8,706 bases of DNA from Treponema sp. Lineage in GTDB: Bacteria > Spirochaetota > Spirochaetia > Treponematales > Breznakiellaceae. This document shows, piece after piece, positions 1-5,883 of the stretch. The stretch is from NCBI GenBank assembly GCA_031255615.1, contig JAIRSD010000044.1, forward strand, positions 1 through 8,706. Reading direction: 5' to 3'. The translations under genes were made by a program, and so were the position numbers. Numbering within the stretch: the first letter of the stretch is position 1; each line of letters opens with the position of its first letter. The notes beneath the pieces were generated by a model. That model saw nothing but the letters and a program-made list of their open reading frames with translations. It was not told where the DNA came from and did no database searches.

Positions 1-439
1 GTTCTACCTGCCGGCCCTTAAGAATTACCGCCGGATCATAAAAGACGACTACGCGGAGGCCAAGTCCCTGGCGGCCTACTTTAACAGGCTGTCCCAGGCC
101 TGGGACGGCCTGCGGATCATGAAGACCGAATCCAACTTCAGGCCGGTCATGCAGCGGGGGGATTCCCTTACGGTGACCGCCTTCGTCGATCTGGGAATCC
201 TCAGCCCCGAGGAACTCAAGGTGGAGCTGTACCACGGTTCCGTCTCGAACCAGGGTTCCCATATCGAGAACGCCCGCTGTGTGGAGATGAAGCATATCGG
301 CCACGAGGAGAATGTGAACCTGTTCCAGGTCAAGGTCGAATGTGAGGATACGGGCATGCAGGGCCATACGGTCCGCATCCTGCCCAAGCACGAAGCCCTG
401 GTGCACCCCTACCGGAGCGGACTTATCAAATGGGCCTAG
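1..439 (+). CDS. glgP: Alpha-glucan (glycogen) phosphorylase, C-terminal end, 5' truncated
   Basis: The open frame enters from the left edge (codons begin at base 2) and runs 145 residues to TAG at 437-439. The visible part starts FYLPALKNYRR and ends GLIKWA. Its features match the C-terminal end of the long single-chain bacterial alpha-glucan phosphorylases (family GT35, the type with an N-terminal DUF3417 region). These are the YLPA segment, a helical stretch with a W in 'AWDGLRI', then a beta-rich tail containing 'LGILSPEELKVELYHG' and 'HTVRILPKHEALVHP'. The enzyme releases glucose-1-phosphate from glycogen or maltodextrins in the cytoplasm, using pyridoxal phosphate. The catalytic core and cofactor lysine lie outside the window, so activity cannot be judged. 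An internal ATG at 119 is only a methionine within the frame. Identification rests on remembered family sequence and is fairly firm. Confidence 0.85.
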   Translation, partial: FYLPALKNYRRIIKDDYAEAKSLAAYFNRLSQAWDGLRIMKTESNFRPVMQRGDSLTVTAFVDLGILSPEELKVELYHGSVSNQGSHIENARCVEMKHIGHEENVNLFQVKVECEDTGMQGHTVRILPKHEALVHPYRSGLIKWA

Positions 440-450
440 TACCTTGATTG

Positions 451-487
451 GACTTGTTCAATAACCCGGTTGGTTATTGAACAAGTC
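451..487. repeat. Perfect 16-bp hairpin after glgP (first of three)
   Basis: Arm gacttgttcaataacc (451-466) pairs perfectly with 472-487 around the loop cggtt. It begins 11 bases after the glgP stop and has no T-run on its 3' side, so alone it is not a classic terminator. It is AT-rich compared with the flanking genes and is one of three hairpins in 126 bases. Confidence 0.8.
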
Positions 488-492
488 TTGCG

Positions 493-530
493 AAAAACAT
501 GGGTTTCCTGAAGAAACCCATGTTTTTCTT
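493..530 (+). terminator. Rho-independent terminator of glgP (second hairpin)
   Basis: Arms 493-507 (aaaaacatgggtttc) and 513-527 pair perfectly over 15 bp with loop ctgaa. The stem is followed by a T-rich tail (tttttcttcttt). The run of A before the stem makes it symmetrical, so it could also stop leftward transcription. Its position just downstream of glgP fits its role as the end of that transcript. Confidence 0.8.
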
Positions 531-546
531 CTTTATTTCAGCGGTT

Positions 547-576
547 GTTGTTCAGAAACTGAAGTTTCTGAACAAC
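547..576. repeat. Near-perfect hairpin (third of three)
   Basis: Bases 547-559 pair with 564-576 (13 bp) around the tetraloop tgaa. The tail 'tttattata' is weakly T-rich, so backup termination is possible. The arm (gttgttcagaaac) shares 'ttgttca.aa' with the first hairpin, which suggests related elements. Confidence 0.75.
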
Positions 577-626
577 TTTATTATACTACATCACCGGATA
601 AGCGAAGGAACCGGGAACAGGAATGT

Positions 627-755
627 TAACCACGAAGGCGCACCAAGGCGAGCTGCGGCTCGCCAGGTACACGAAGGAATGGATATGCGCTTCCAATCCC
701 CGGTCTTTGCGCGCCTTCCTCGCCTTTGTGGTAAATTTCTTCCGTCCGCATATCC
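627..755. repeat. Imperfect inverted repeat of 'cacgaagg' units
   Basis: The left half (630-650) has two units, ccacgaaggcg and caccaaggcg. A third, acacgaagga, sits at 670-678. The right half (712-731) is the reverse complement of ccacaaaggcg-agg-aaggcg, so the ends form an imperfect inverted repeat about 105 bases across. Inside the left half is a perfect 7-bp hairpin (ggcgagc, loop tgcg, 647-664). A second perfect 9-bp inverted repeat, ggatatgcg at 681-689 and 747-755, overlaps the right end. The direct repeat ccggtcttt occurs at 700-708 and 754-762. Similar 'accacgaagg' intergenic repeats exist in many bacterial genomes, from memory. An 88-codon frame over 499-765 is rejected as coding because it runs through these palindromes. 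Confidence 0.6.
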
Positions 756-920
756 GGTCTTTTAGGCTAAGCAGCCTACCAGGTTAAGAACCCCGGATTA
801 TTTCCGGTTTCCCGGGGGCAGCGCGGTTTGGCCGTCGGCTGAAGCGCCGTCCCGGTTTTTTTACATTATTTTGCGCCCCGGCGCAGGCGGTATCCCAGCG
901 TACACCCGCCTTACCAAAAC
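756..920. other. Intergenic DNA upstream of the VUT transporter gene
   Basis: This stretch has only small hairpins: taggct/agccta with loop aagc (763-778), ggtt/aacc with loop aag (782-792), and a T-run at 856-862. I looked for a preQ1 riboswitch because of the downstream transporter and found no match to the preQ1-I tail. No convincing promoter pair was found either. Confidence 0.4.
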
Positions 921-931
921 AAGGAGTTGTC

Positions 932-1753
932 ATGTCATCCCTTATCAAACCCCCGGAAGAATCGGGCCGCCGGCCCGCCGCCGGGTCCTACCGCTACCTG
1001 GACCTGGTCATGGCCGCCTTTGTGGCGATCCTTATCATCAGCAACGTGGCCTCCTCCGCGAAAATCGTGGACCTGGGATTCTCCCTTTTCGGCGTCCTGG
1101 GCATCCCCCCCCTGCCCCTGGCCTTTGACGGCGGCACCCTGCTTTTCCCCCTGTCCTATGTGTTCGCCGACATCCTTACGGAGGTCTACGGATTCCGCGC
1201 CGGCAGGCGGGTTATCTGGACCGGTTTCGCCGCCCTGGCCCTGACGGGGGGCGTTTTTTTCCTGCTCCGGGCCCTGCCGGGAAACGCCGAATGGGAAGGC
1301 TACGCCGGCAGCGGGGCCTACGACGCCATCCTGGGAGGCATAAGCAGCGGAGGAATCGCCCTGGCAAGCCTCCTGGGTTACTGGACGGGGGAATTTTCCA
1401 ATTCCGTCATCCTTTCCCGCATGAAGGTGCTTATGGGGGGCAGGCGGCTTTGGATGCGGACCATCGGATCCACCCTGGTCGGGGAGTTCCTGGACAGCCT
1501 GGTCTTTGTGCTGGTCGCGTCCCTCACCGGCGTTTTCGCCTGGGAACTCTTTTTCAGCCTGGTTTTTACCAACTACATCCTTAAATGCCTTATCGAAGTC
1601 CTTATGACTCCGGCAACCTACCTGACGGTACGGGCCCTGAAGCGGGGGGAAGGGGTCGATATATACGACCGGGGAGAAAGGTACAACCCCTTCCTCTTTG
1701 GGGCCGGCGCGGATCGGAGCCCCGGCAGCCGGTCCCTTCCAAACCGCGGTTAG
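932..1753 (+). CDS. yhhQ: VUT/YhhQ-family queuosine precursor transporter
   Basis: 273 residues; ATG at 932 is preceded by aaggag (921-926), five bases away, which fixes the start. Membrane segments are visible at about 23-40, 64-80, 94-112, 137-150 and 183-230. Family hallmarks are N38 in 'IISNVASSAK', the stretch 'FPLSYVFADILTEVYG' (72-87), 'GRRVIW' (91-96), 'GEFSNS' (153-158) and the 'STLVGEFLDS' segment (180-189). In characterised members (E. coli YhhQ) this inner-membrane protein imports queuosine precursors such as preQ0 or preQ1 for tRNA modification. Substrate choice varies in the family and cannot be read from this sequence. A loop at 115-135 is longer and more glycine-rich than I would expect. 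The C-terminal 20 residues (after 'NPFLFG') are low-complexity and probably not part of the fold. The gene stands alone: hairpins precede it and repeat DNA follows it. Confidence 0.85.
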   Translation: MSSLIKPPEESGRRPAAGSYRYLDLVMAAFVAILIISNVASSAKIVDLGFSLFGVLGIPPLPLAFDGGTLLFPLSYVFADILTEVYGFRAGRRVIWTGFAALALTGGVFFLLRALPGNAEWEGYAGSGAYDAILGGISSGGIALASLLGYWTGEFSNSVILSRMKVLMGGRRLWMRTIGSTLVGEFLDSLVFVLVASLTGVFAWELFFSLVFTNYILKCLIEVLMTPATYLTVRALKRGEGVDIYDRGERYNPFLFGAGADRSPGSRSLPNRG

Positions 1754-1798
1754 AGAGCCGTTTCCATGAGCTCCGGGCGGTAATGTCCGGCGGAGAAT

Positions 1799-1952
1799 AC
1801 GCCGCGTATCGAGTAAAATTTGGGCGCATTTTTTGCGGCTGCGCCGCAAAAAACCGGGCTATCCGCTCCAATTCCCCGCCCCCGCCGGGGACGGGGAATT
1901 CCGCTTCTATCCCTTGCGCGGGCGAACATCCGCGTCCCCGCGGATGTTCGCC
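1799..1952 (+). repeat. Modular palindromic repeat, copy 1
   Basis: Starts 45 bases after the VUT stop. Modules in order are: a conserved block at 1799-1868, matching 5964-6033 in reverse complement with one mismatch in 70 (base 1841), which contains hairpin A (1829-1839/1843-1853, 11 bp, loop tgc); variable hairpin B (1870-1900, 13 pairs, one mismatch, loop gcc); a second conserved block at 1901-1926, matching 5909-5934 with one mismatch in 26; and variable hairpin C (1921-1934/1939-1952, perfect 14 bp, loop tccc). Hairpins B and C have no sequence similarity to those at the same places in copy 2. Hairpin A has T before and A after its stem, so it is not a standard terminator. Function unknown. 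Confidence 0.85.
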
Positions 1953-1956
1953 TTTT

Positions 1957-1981
1957 AGTTGCCGCGCTCCGCGCGGCAACT
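1957..1981. repeat. Hairpin D, extension of repeat copy 1
   Basis: agttgccgcgc (1957-1967) pairs perfectly with 1971-1981 around the loop tcc. It lies four bases after hairpin C and has no counterpart at that spacing in copy 2, so copies may differ in module number. Confidence 0.75.
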
Positions 1982-2003
1982 GAGGGATGCTGCTCCCTGT
2001 GTG

Positions 2004-2029
2004 GAGTTTCGCGGCATGCCGCGAAACTC
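2004..2029. repeat. Perfect 26-nt palindrome, hairpin E
   Basis: A full dyad centred between 2016 and 2017: gagtttcgcggca and its exact reverse complement. As RNA the loop would be about four bases (catg or atgc). It follows a weak aggga/tccct hairpin (1983-1998). It resembles hairpins A to D in having a cgcgg-type core and continues the palindrome cluster up to the promoter of the next gene. Confidence 0.75.
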
Positions 2030-2081
2030 GGCAGAGACAGACCGGGTTAAACGGAGAACCGCCGCCGTCCAAGGGGGCGGC

Positions 2082-2110
2082 TTCAATCTGGCGCAAAAAT
2101 CGAACATAAT
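2082..2110 (+). promoter_or_regulatory. Possible sigma-70 promoter of the hydroxyacid dehydrogenase gene
   Basis: ttcaat (2082-2087), a 17-base spacer, then cataat (2105-2110). The -10 matches consensus at five of six bases; the -35 is weak (three of six). The predicted start near 2117 gives a leader of about 40 bases with a good ribosome site (ggaggt, 2145-2150). It lies just past the palindrome cluster. Confidence 0.45.
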
Positions 2111-2155
2111 GGGGCCGGACGCGGATTCCCGCATAACTTTTTTTGGAGGTGCATC

Positions 2156-3121
2156 GTGGATAAGGCGCTTGTTTTGTTTGAACCGGATGAGAAGTTTCGG
2201 AGGGAACTGGCCGGGGCGCTGCCGGGTTATGAGATTCTGTTTCACCGGGGGGATGCCGGGGAGATTGACCGGGAAACCGCCGGAACCGTGGCCCTTATTT
2301 TCGGCAACCCCGGCAAGGATCTTATTGACCGCTGCCCCCGGCTTAAGTGGATACAGCTCCAGTCCGCGGGGACCGACGGCTACTGCAACGGGGAGATCGG
2401 CCCCGGCGTGCTGTTAAGCTGCGCTACCGGCGGCTACGGCCACGGGGTGTCGGAACACATGACGGCGGCGACTCTCCAGGTCGTCAAGAAGCTGCACCTC
2501 TACCGGGACGAGCAGAACCGGGGCCGCTGGCAGCCCCGGGGGCGGGTGCGGAGCATCCTGGGTTCCACCGTACTGGTCCTCGGCCTGGGGGACATCGGCG
2601 CCGAGTACGCCTGGCGGATGAAGGCCCTGGGGGCCTATGTGATCGGCATCCGCCGGACGGTCCGCGCAAAGCCGGATTGCGTGGACGAGCTGTACCCCGC
2701 GGAAAAGCTGGACGATATTCTTCCCAGGGCGGACATCCTTGCCCTGGCCCTGCCGGGGGTCGCGGAAACCAGGGGGATCATCGGCAGGGAACGGCTTGCC
2801 CGGATGAAAGAGGGGGCGGTCATCGTGAACGGCGGCAGGGGTTCGGCGATTGACACGGAATCCCTCTGCGACGCCCTGGAATCGGGGCATATCCTGGGGG
2901 CCGCCCTGGACGTAACGGACCCCGAACCCTTACCGGCGGAACACCGGCTCTGGAAGCTGGAGGGGGCGGTGATCACCCCCCATGTGGCGGGGGGCCGCAA
3001 CATGGCGGAGACCGCCGAACATATCATGGCGCTGAACCTGGAAAACGCCGCCCGCTTTGTAAAGGGCGAAAGGCTTATCAGCCTCGTGGACCTAAAAACC
3101 GGCTACCGCGTCCTGGATTAA
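2156..3121 (+). CDS. D-isomer-specific 2-hydroxyacid dehydrogenase (NAD-binding)
   Basis: 321 residues, GTG start at 2156 with ggaggt five bases upstream; no ATG is as well placed. The fold order is a short N-terminal catalytic half (1-90), the NAD-binding Rossmann domain (about 95-275) and a C-terminal return helix. Visible motifs are the dinucleotide loop V-L-G-L-G-D-I-G (141-148), the substrate-binding arginine R228 in 'VNGGRGSAID', the catalytic glutamate E257 in 'DPEPLP' and the catalytic histidine H276 in 'TPHVAGG'. All three active-site residues are present, so it should be active. It reversibly reduces a 2-keto acid to a D-2-hydroxy acid in the cytoplasm. 'VSEHMTA' replaces the commoner 'VAEHV' helix start. 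The substrate (lactate, glycerate, phosphoglycerate or other) cannot be assigned; there is no ACT domain, so a long-form SerA is unlikely. It stands alone, convergent with parB. Confidence 0.9.
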   Translation: MDKALVLFEPDEKFRRELAGALPGYEILFHRGDAGEIDRETAGTVALIFGNPGKDLIDRCPRLKWIQLQSAGTDGYCNGEIGPGVLLSCATGGYGHGVSEHMTAATLQVVKKLHLYRDEQNRGRWQPRGRVRSILGSTVLVLGLGDIGAEYAWRMKALGAYVIGIRRTVRAKPDCVDELYPAEKLDDILPRADILALALPGVAETRGIIGRERLARMKEGAVIVNGGRGSAIDTESLCDALESGHILGAALDVTDPEPLPAEHRLWKLEGAVITPHVAGGRNMAETAEHIMALNLENAARFVKGERLISLVDLKTGYRVLD

Positions 3122-3125
3122 ACGG

Positions 3126-3162
3126 CCCCCGGCGCCTTCACGCGCGCAGTATGCGCCGGGGG
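3126..3162. terminator. GC-rich hairpin between convergent genes
   Basis: cccccggcgc (3126-3135) pairs perfectly with 3153-3162, leaving a 17-base loop. It lies between the dehydrogenase stop (3121) and the parB stop (3209, reverse strand). Neither side has a T-run, so intrinsic termination is not shown; a pause or RNA 3'-end role for both genes is a guess. Confidence 0.35.
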
Positions 3163-3208
3163 AAAGACGCTCCGGCGCGGAACGCGGAAAGGCCCCGCTC
3201 CGCCGCCG

Positions 3209-4105
3209 CTAATTCTCCAGCATAATGCCGTAAAGCCGGTCCAGATCGTCCCTGGAGTAGTAGTCGATACGGATATGACCTTTCTCCAGGCTCCCCTGGA
3301 CGGATACCTTGGTGCCGAATTTTTCGATGAGTTTTTCTTCCATGTCGGCCAGTTCCGCTATCCGGCGGGGGGGGGCTTCCTCCGCTTTGCCGGAGGATTC
3401 TTCGGGGGCCCCGGGGATTCCGGCGGGCCCGCCGTTAAGCAGGGCGGCCCGGCGCTCCGCCTCCCGGACGGAGAGGCCCTCTTTCCGAATCTCGCGGAAC
3501 AGGGTTTCCCGGTCCTCGGCCCTGGCGGCCTGGAGGATGGCCCGGCCGTGGCCGGGGCTCATCTCCCCCCCTATAAGGCTTTCCTGGATTTCCGCGGGCA
3601 GCCGGAGAAGACGCAGGGCGTTTGCCACGGTGGAACGGTTCTTCCCCACCTTGGCGGCCACCGAATCCTGGGAAAGGCCGGTCAGTTCCATCAGTTTTTT
3701 ATAGGCCTCCGCTTCTTCGATGGGATTCAGGTCGGTCCGCTGGATGTTCTCGATAAGGGCGATTTCCAGCCGGGCCTCCGGCGGGTAAGAGCGCAGCAGG
3801 ACCGGCGCTTCCTGAAGCCCCGCCAGCAGGGCGGCCCGGTAACGGCGTTCCCCCGCTATGATGGTGTAGAAACCGTCCCCGGACTCCTCGGCGATGATGG
3901 GCTCGATAATGCCGTGTTCCCTGATGGAATCGGCCAGTTCCCGCAGCTCATCCTCCCCAAAATACTTGCGGGGCTGTTCCGGGTTCGGCCTCAGTTTGTC
4001 CAGGGGAATCGCGGACTCCCCCCCCGGAGAGGGGGGGACAAATTCCTCCTCCGGCTGGAGCAGGGCGTCGAGGCCCTTCCCCAGCCCCATCCGTTTAAGC
4101 GCCAC
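3209..4105 (-). CDS. parB: Chromosome partitioning protein ParB
   Basis: 298 residues. Start chosen: GTG at 4105, with gggagg nine bases upstream inside parA; an ATG five codons further in (4090) would give the common 'MGLGKGLDALL' start and is the alternative. Domains are the N-terminal ParA-stimulating peptide (about 6-16), the ParB/Srx-type CTPase domain with 'GERRYRAA' (85-92) and 'ENIQRTDLNPIEEA' (119-132), a central helix-turn-helix ('LSQDSVAAKVGKNRSTVANALRLL', roughly 144-167), a variable linker rich in A, E and P (about 225-247), and a C-terminal dimerisation domain (248-298). ParB loads onto parS sites as a CTP-gated clamp, spreads, and works with ParA and SMC in origin segregation. 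It is co-transcribed with parA and overlaps it by 11 bases. I found no site matching the usual parS palindrome in this window. Confidence 0.95.
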   Translation of the reverse strand: MALKRMGLGKGLDALLQPEEEFVPPSPGGESAIPLDKLRPNPEQPRKYFGEDELRELADSIREHGIIEPIIAEESGDGFYTIIAGERRYRAALLAGLQEAPVLLRSYPPEARLEIALIENIQRTDLNPIEEAEAYKKLMELTGLSQDSVAAKVGKNRSTVANALRLLRLPAEIQESLIGGEMSPGHGRAILQAARAEDRETLFREIRKEGLSVREAERRAALLNGGPAGIPGAPEESSGKAEEAPPRRIAELADMEEKLIEKFGTKVSVQGSLEKGHIRIDYYSRDDLDRLYGIMLEN

Positions 4106-4853
4106 GGTTCATAACCTCCCGGGCCAGGCTTTGGTAGGAACGGGCCCCGGCGCATTGGGGATCGTAGAGGGAAATGGGAATTCCGTGGGAAGGGGCCTCG
4201 GAAAGCCGGACGTTCCGGGGAATAATCGTGGTAAAGACCTTTTGCTTAAAGTAGGCGCTGACCTGTTTAACCACGTCCTGGGCCAGCCTGGTGCGGGAAT
4301 CGTACATCGTGAAAAAGATTCCCCCGATGTCCAGGGAGGGGTTCAGGCTTTTCTGCACCCGCTTGATGGTCCTGAGCAGCAGGGAAAGCCCCTCCATGGC
4401 AAAATATTCGCACTGCATGGGGATCAGCACCGCGTCCGCCGCAGTCATACCGTTGAGGGTAAGGACCCCCAGGCTGGGGGGGCAGTCAATCAAAATGTAA
4501 TCGTAATCGCTCCGGACCGGTTCCAGGGCCCGCTTGAGGAAAAGATCCCGGTTTTCCTGTTCGATCAGCTCCACCGCGGCGCCGGACAGGTCGATGCTGG
4601 CGGGAATCACCCGGAGCCCCGGGATCATCGTGTTGCGGGTAACCTTTTCTATTGGGGCTTCGCCGGAAATAAGCTCATACACCCCTGGCAGGGGGCCGCC
4701 GGCCCCTACCCCGCTGGACAGATTAGCCTGGGGGTCGAAGTCTACCAGGAGTACGGACTTTCCTTCCTCCGCCAGATAGGCCCCCAAATTCACCGCGGAA
4801 GTGGTCTTTCCGACCCCTCCCTTCTGGTTTACAAAAACGTAGACCCTGCCCAT
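4095..4853 (-). CDS. parA: Chromosome partitioning ATPase ParA (Soj/MinD family)
   Basis: 252 residues, ATG at 4853. The only in-frame codons upstream before a stop are not start codons, so this start is firm. The deviant Walker A box KGGVGKTT (11-18) has signature lysine K11 and P-loop lysine K16. Walker A' is 'LLVDFDPQAN' (35-44, with D38 and D40) and Walker B is 'YILIDCPP' (119-126, D123). 'IPRNVRLSEAPSHG' (211-224) is typical of chromosomal ParA/Soj. There is no N-terminal helix-turn-helix, so it belongs to the short chromosomal type rather than to the plasmid type that represses its own operon through such a domain. It dimerises on ATP, binds the nucleoid non-specifically and is released by ParB. 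It is the first gene of the parA-parB operon. No Shine-Dalgarno sequence is visible, and a TATAAT ends six bases before the ATG. Confidence 0.95.
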   Translation of the reverse strand: MGRVYVFVNQKGGVGKTTSAVNLGAYLAEEGKSVLLVDFDPQANLSSGVGAGGPLPGVYELISGEAPIEKVTRNTMIPGLRVIPASIDLSGAAVELIEQENRDLFLKRALEPVRSDYDYILIDCPPSLGVLTLNGMTAADAVLIPMQCEYFAMEGLSLLLRTIKRVQKSLNPSLDIGGIFFTMYDSRTRLAQDVVKQVSAYFKQKVFTTIIPRNVRLSEAPSHGIPISLYDPQCAGARSYQSLAREVMNRGA

Positions 4854-4859
4854 AGGCCT

Positions 4860-4865
4860 ATTATA
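4860..4865 (-). promoter_or_regulatory. -10 box of parAB, implying a leaderless message
   Basis: On the reverse strand a perfect TATAAT (4865-4860) is followed by aggcct and then the parA ATG. A start about seven bases after the -10 would place +1 on or next to the A of the ATG. The -35 at 17 bases is poor (tagtaa, 4888-4883). There is no ribosome binding site, which fits leaderless initiation. Confidence 0.5.
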
Positions 4866-4888
4866 TCCGATAAGTTTAAAAATTACTA

Positions 4889-4917
4889 TTGAACTACGGG
4901 ATACTTAGGGTTATCCT
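4889..4917 (+). promoter_or_regulatory. Promoter of the HAD phosphatase gene
   Basis: ttgaac (4889-4894), a 17-base spacer, then tatcct (4912-4917). The predicted start near 4924 is only about three bases from the ATG at 4927. No Shine-Dalgarno precedes that ATG (aattact), so this message may also be leaderless or nearly so. A 5-bp dyad ggata/tatcc (4899-4903/4912-4916) overlaps the -10 and might bind a regulator; this part is weak. Confidence 0.5.
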
Positions 4918-4926
4918 GTAATTACT

Positions 4927-5754
4927 ATGGAACCCATTCGGATGCTTGTTTTGGATTTGGACGATACGCTGTTGAGAAACGATCTATCCATATCCTACCG
5001 TACCCGGAATGTGATCAAGAAGGCGGTGGCCCAGGGTTTAGTGGTGGTCCTGGCCTCGGGCCGGATTCCCGCGGCCATTGATCAGTTTTCCAAGACCCTG
5101 GGGATGAACAAACGTCCCGGCTATTTGATTTGCAGCAACGGAACCATTATACAGGAAAGCAATACGGGGAAGATCATCTGGGAGATCCAACTGGATACGG
5201 CGGCCGCCCTGGCGGTGTACGATTTGGCTACCGCGGAGGGCTTTCCGGTTCAGGTGTACGAGGACGACATCATGTATGTGTCCAAAACCAACGAATACAC
5301 CCGGTACGATCAAAAATTGACGGGCCTAAAGCAGGTGGTGGCGGATGATTTTCACGGGGTGGTGAAAAAGGGCTGCAACAAGCTGCTGATCCCCGGGGAT
5401 CCCATGCTGCTTCAGCCCCTGGAAATCCTTATCCGGACCTATTTGGGAAACGACATTACCCTGTTTACCAGCAAGCCCTACTTTTTGGAGATTCTGCCCA
5501 GGGAAACCGACAAGGGAACCGCCCTGGCGAAGGTGGCGGAGATCCTGGGAATCGAGCAAAAATCGGTGATGGCGGTTGGGGATTCCATGAACGATGAGGC
5601 GATGATCCGCTGGGCGGGGGTCGGGGTCGCCATAGCGAACGGGGACGACCGGCTCAAGAAAATCGCCGACATGGTGACGGAAAGGACCAATGAAGAGGAC
5701 GGGGTTGCCGATCTCATCGAGCAGTGCATCCTGGGGAAGGGACCGGCCTCATGA
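4927..5754 (+). CDS. Cof-type HAD-superfamily phosphatase (class IIB)
   Basis: 275 residues, starting MEPIRMLVLDLDDTLL. All four HAD motifs are visible: motif I D10-x-D12-D-T, with D10 as nucleophile and D12 as acid/base; motif II S44 in 'VLASGR'; motif III K196 in 'ETDKGTAL'; and motif IV 'GDSMND' (218-223, Mg2+ binding). The alpha/beta cap (about 85-190) sits between motifs II and III, which defines the Cof/IIB type. It hydrolyses a phosphate ester, typically sugar phosphates or pyridoxal phosphate; the substrate is not predictable from sequence. The ATG lacks a Shine-Dalgarno sequence and lies about three bases after a predicted transcription start. The gene diverges from parA. A link to partitioning is not implied, though the two share a 73-base promoter region. 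Its stop overlaps an ATG (ATGA, 5751-5754) of an open frame that runs through repeat DNA. Confidence 0.9.
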   Translation: MEPIRMLVLDLDDTLLRNDLSISYRTRNVIKKAVAQGLVVVLASGRIPAAIDQFSKTLGMNKRPGYLICSNGTIIQESNTGKIIWEIQLDTAAALAVYDLATAEGFPVQVYEDDIMYVSKTNEYTRYDQKLTGLKQVVADDFHGVVKKGCNKLLIPGDPMLLQPLEILIRTYLGNDITLFTSKPYFLEILPRETDKGTALAKVAEILGIEQKSVMAVGDSMNDEAMIRWAGVGVAIANGDDRLKKIADMVTERTNEEDGVADLIEQCILGKGPAS

Positions 5755-5829
5755 CGGAGGCTTTCCGTCCGGCGCTTCTCCCTTTACTCCCGGTCCGCCG
5801 CGGAGGGGGGATCCGCCGGCATGAACCCC

Positions 5830-5850
5830 GGGCATCCATGCCCTTTTCTC
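5830..5850 (+). terminator. Weak possible terminator of the HAD gene
   Basis: gggca (5830-5834) pairs with tgccc (5839-5843), followed by ttttctc. The stem is only five to six base pairs and the T-run four bases, so this is a modest candidate located 76 bases after the HAD stop. Confidence 0.3.
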
Positions 5851-5883
5851 CCCGCCGTCCAAAAAAGGCGGCGCACGGCGAAA

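Noticed and set aside
756..931. preQ1 riboswitch upstream of the VUT transporter
   Set aside because: Small hairpins are present, but not the conserved loop and A-rich tail of preQ1-I, and no recognisable alternative class.
935..1849. A 304-codon reverse-strand frame opposite the VUT gene
   Set aside because: It is a shadow of a well-supported membrane protein gene in GC-rich DNA; its composition (G, P, Q, D-rich) resembles no family.
1829..1853. Hairpin A of the repeat as an intrinsic terminator
   Set aside because: On both strands the T-run precedes the stem and A-run follows it, the reverse of a terminator; the T and A runs simply extend the stem.
1602..2096. A 164-codon reverse-strand frame and several forward frames across the gap after the VUT gene
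   Set aside because: They run through the palindromic repeat, overlap each other on both strands, lack ribosome sites and show no recognisable protein. The shared peptide with copy 2 follows from DNA repetition, and the differences between copies are not synonymous.
3275..4114. A 279-codon forward frame opposite parB, and another at 3894-4892 across parA
   Set aside because: Both are antisense to clear parB and parA genes with complete motifs; no independent evidence of coding.
5349..5367. A possible parS-like site (ttttcacggggtggtgaaaa)
   Set aside because: It lacks the central cacgtg dyad of the usual tgttycacgtgraaca site and lies inside the HAD coding frame; no other parS match was found by eye.
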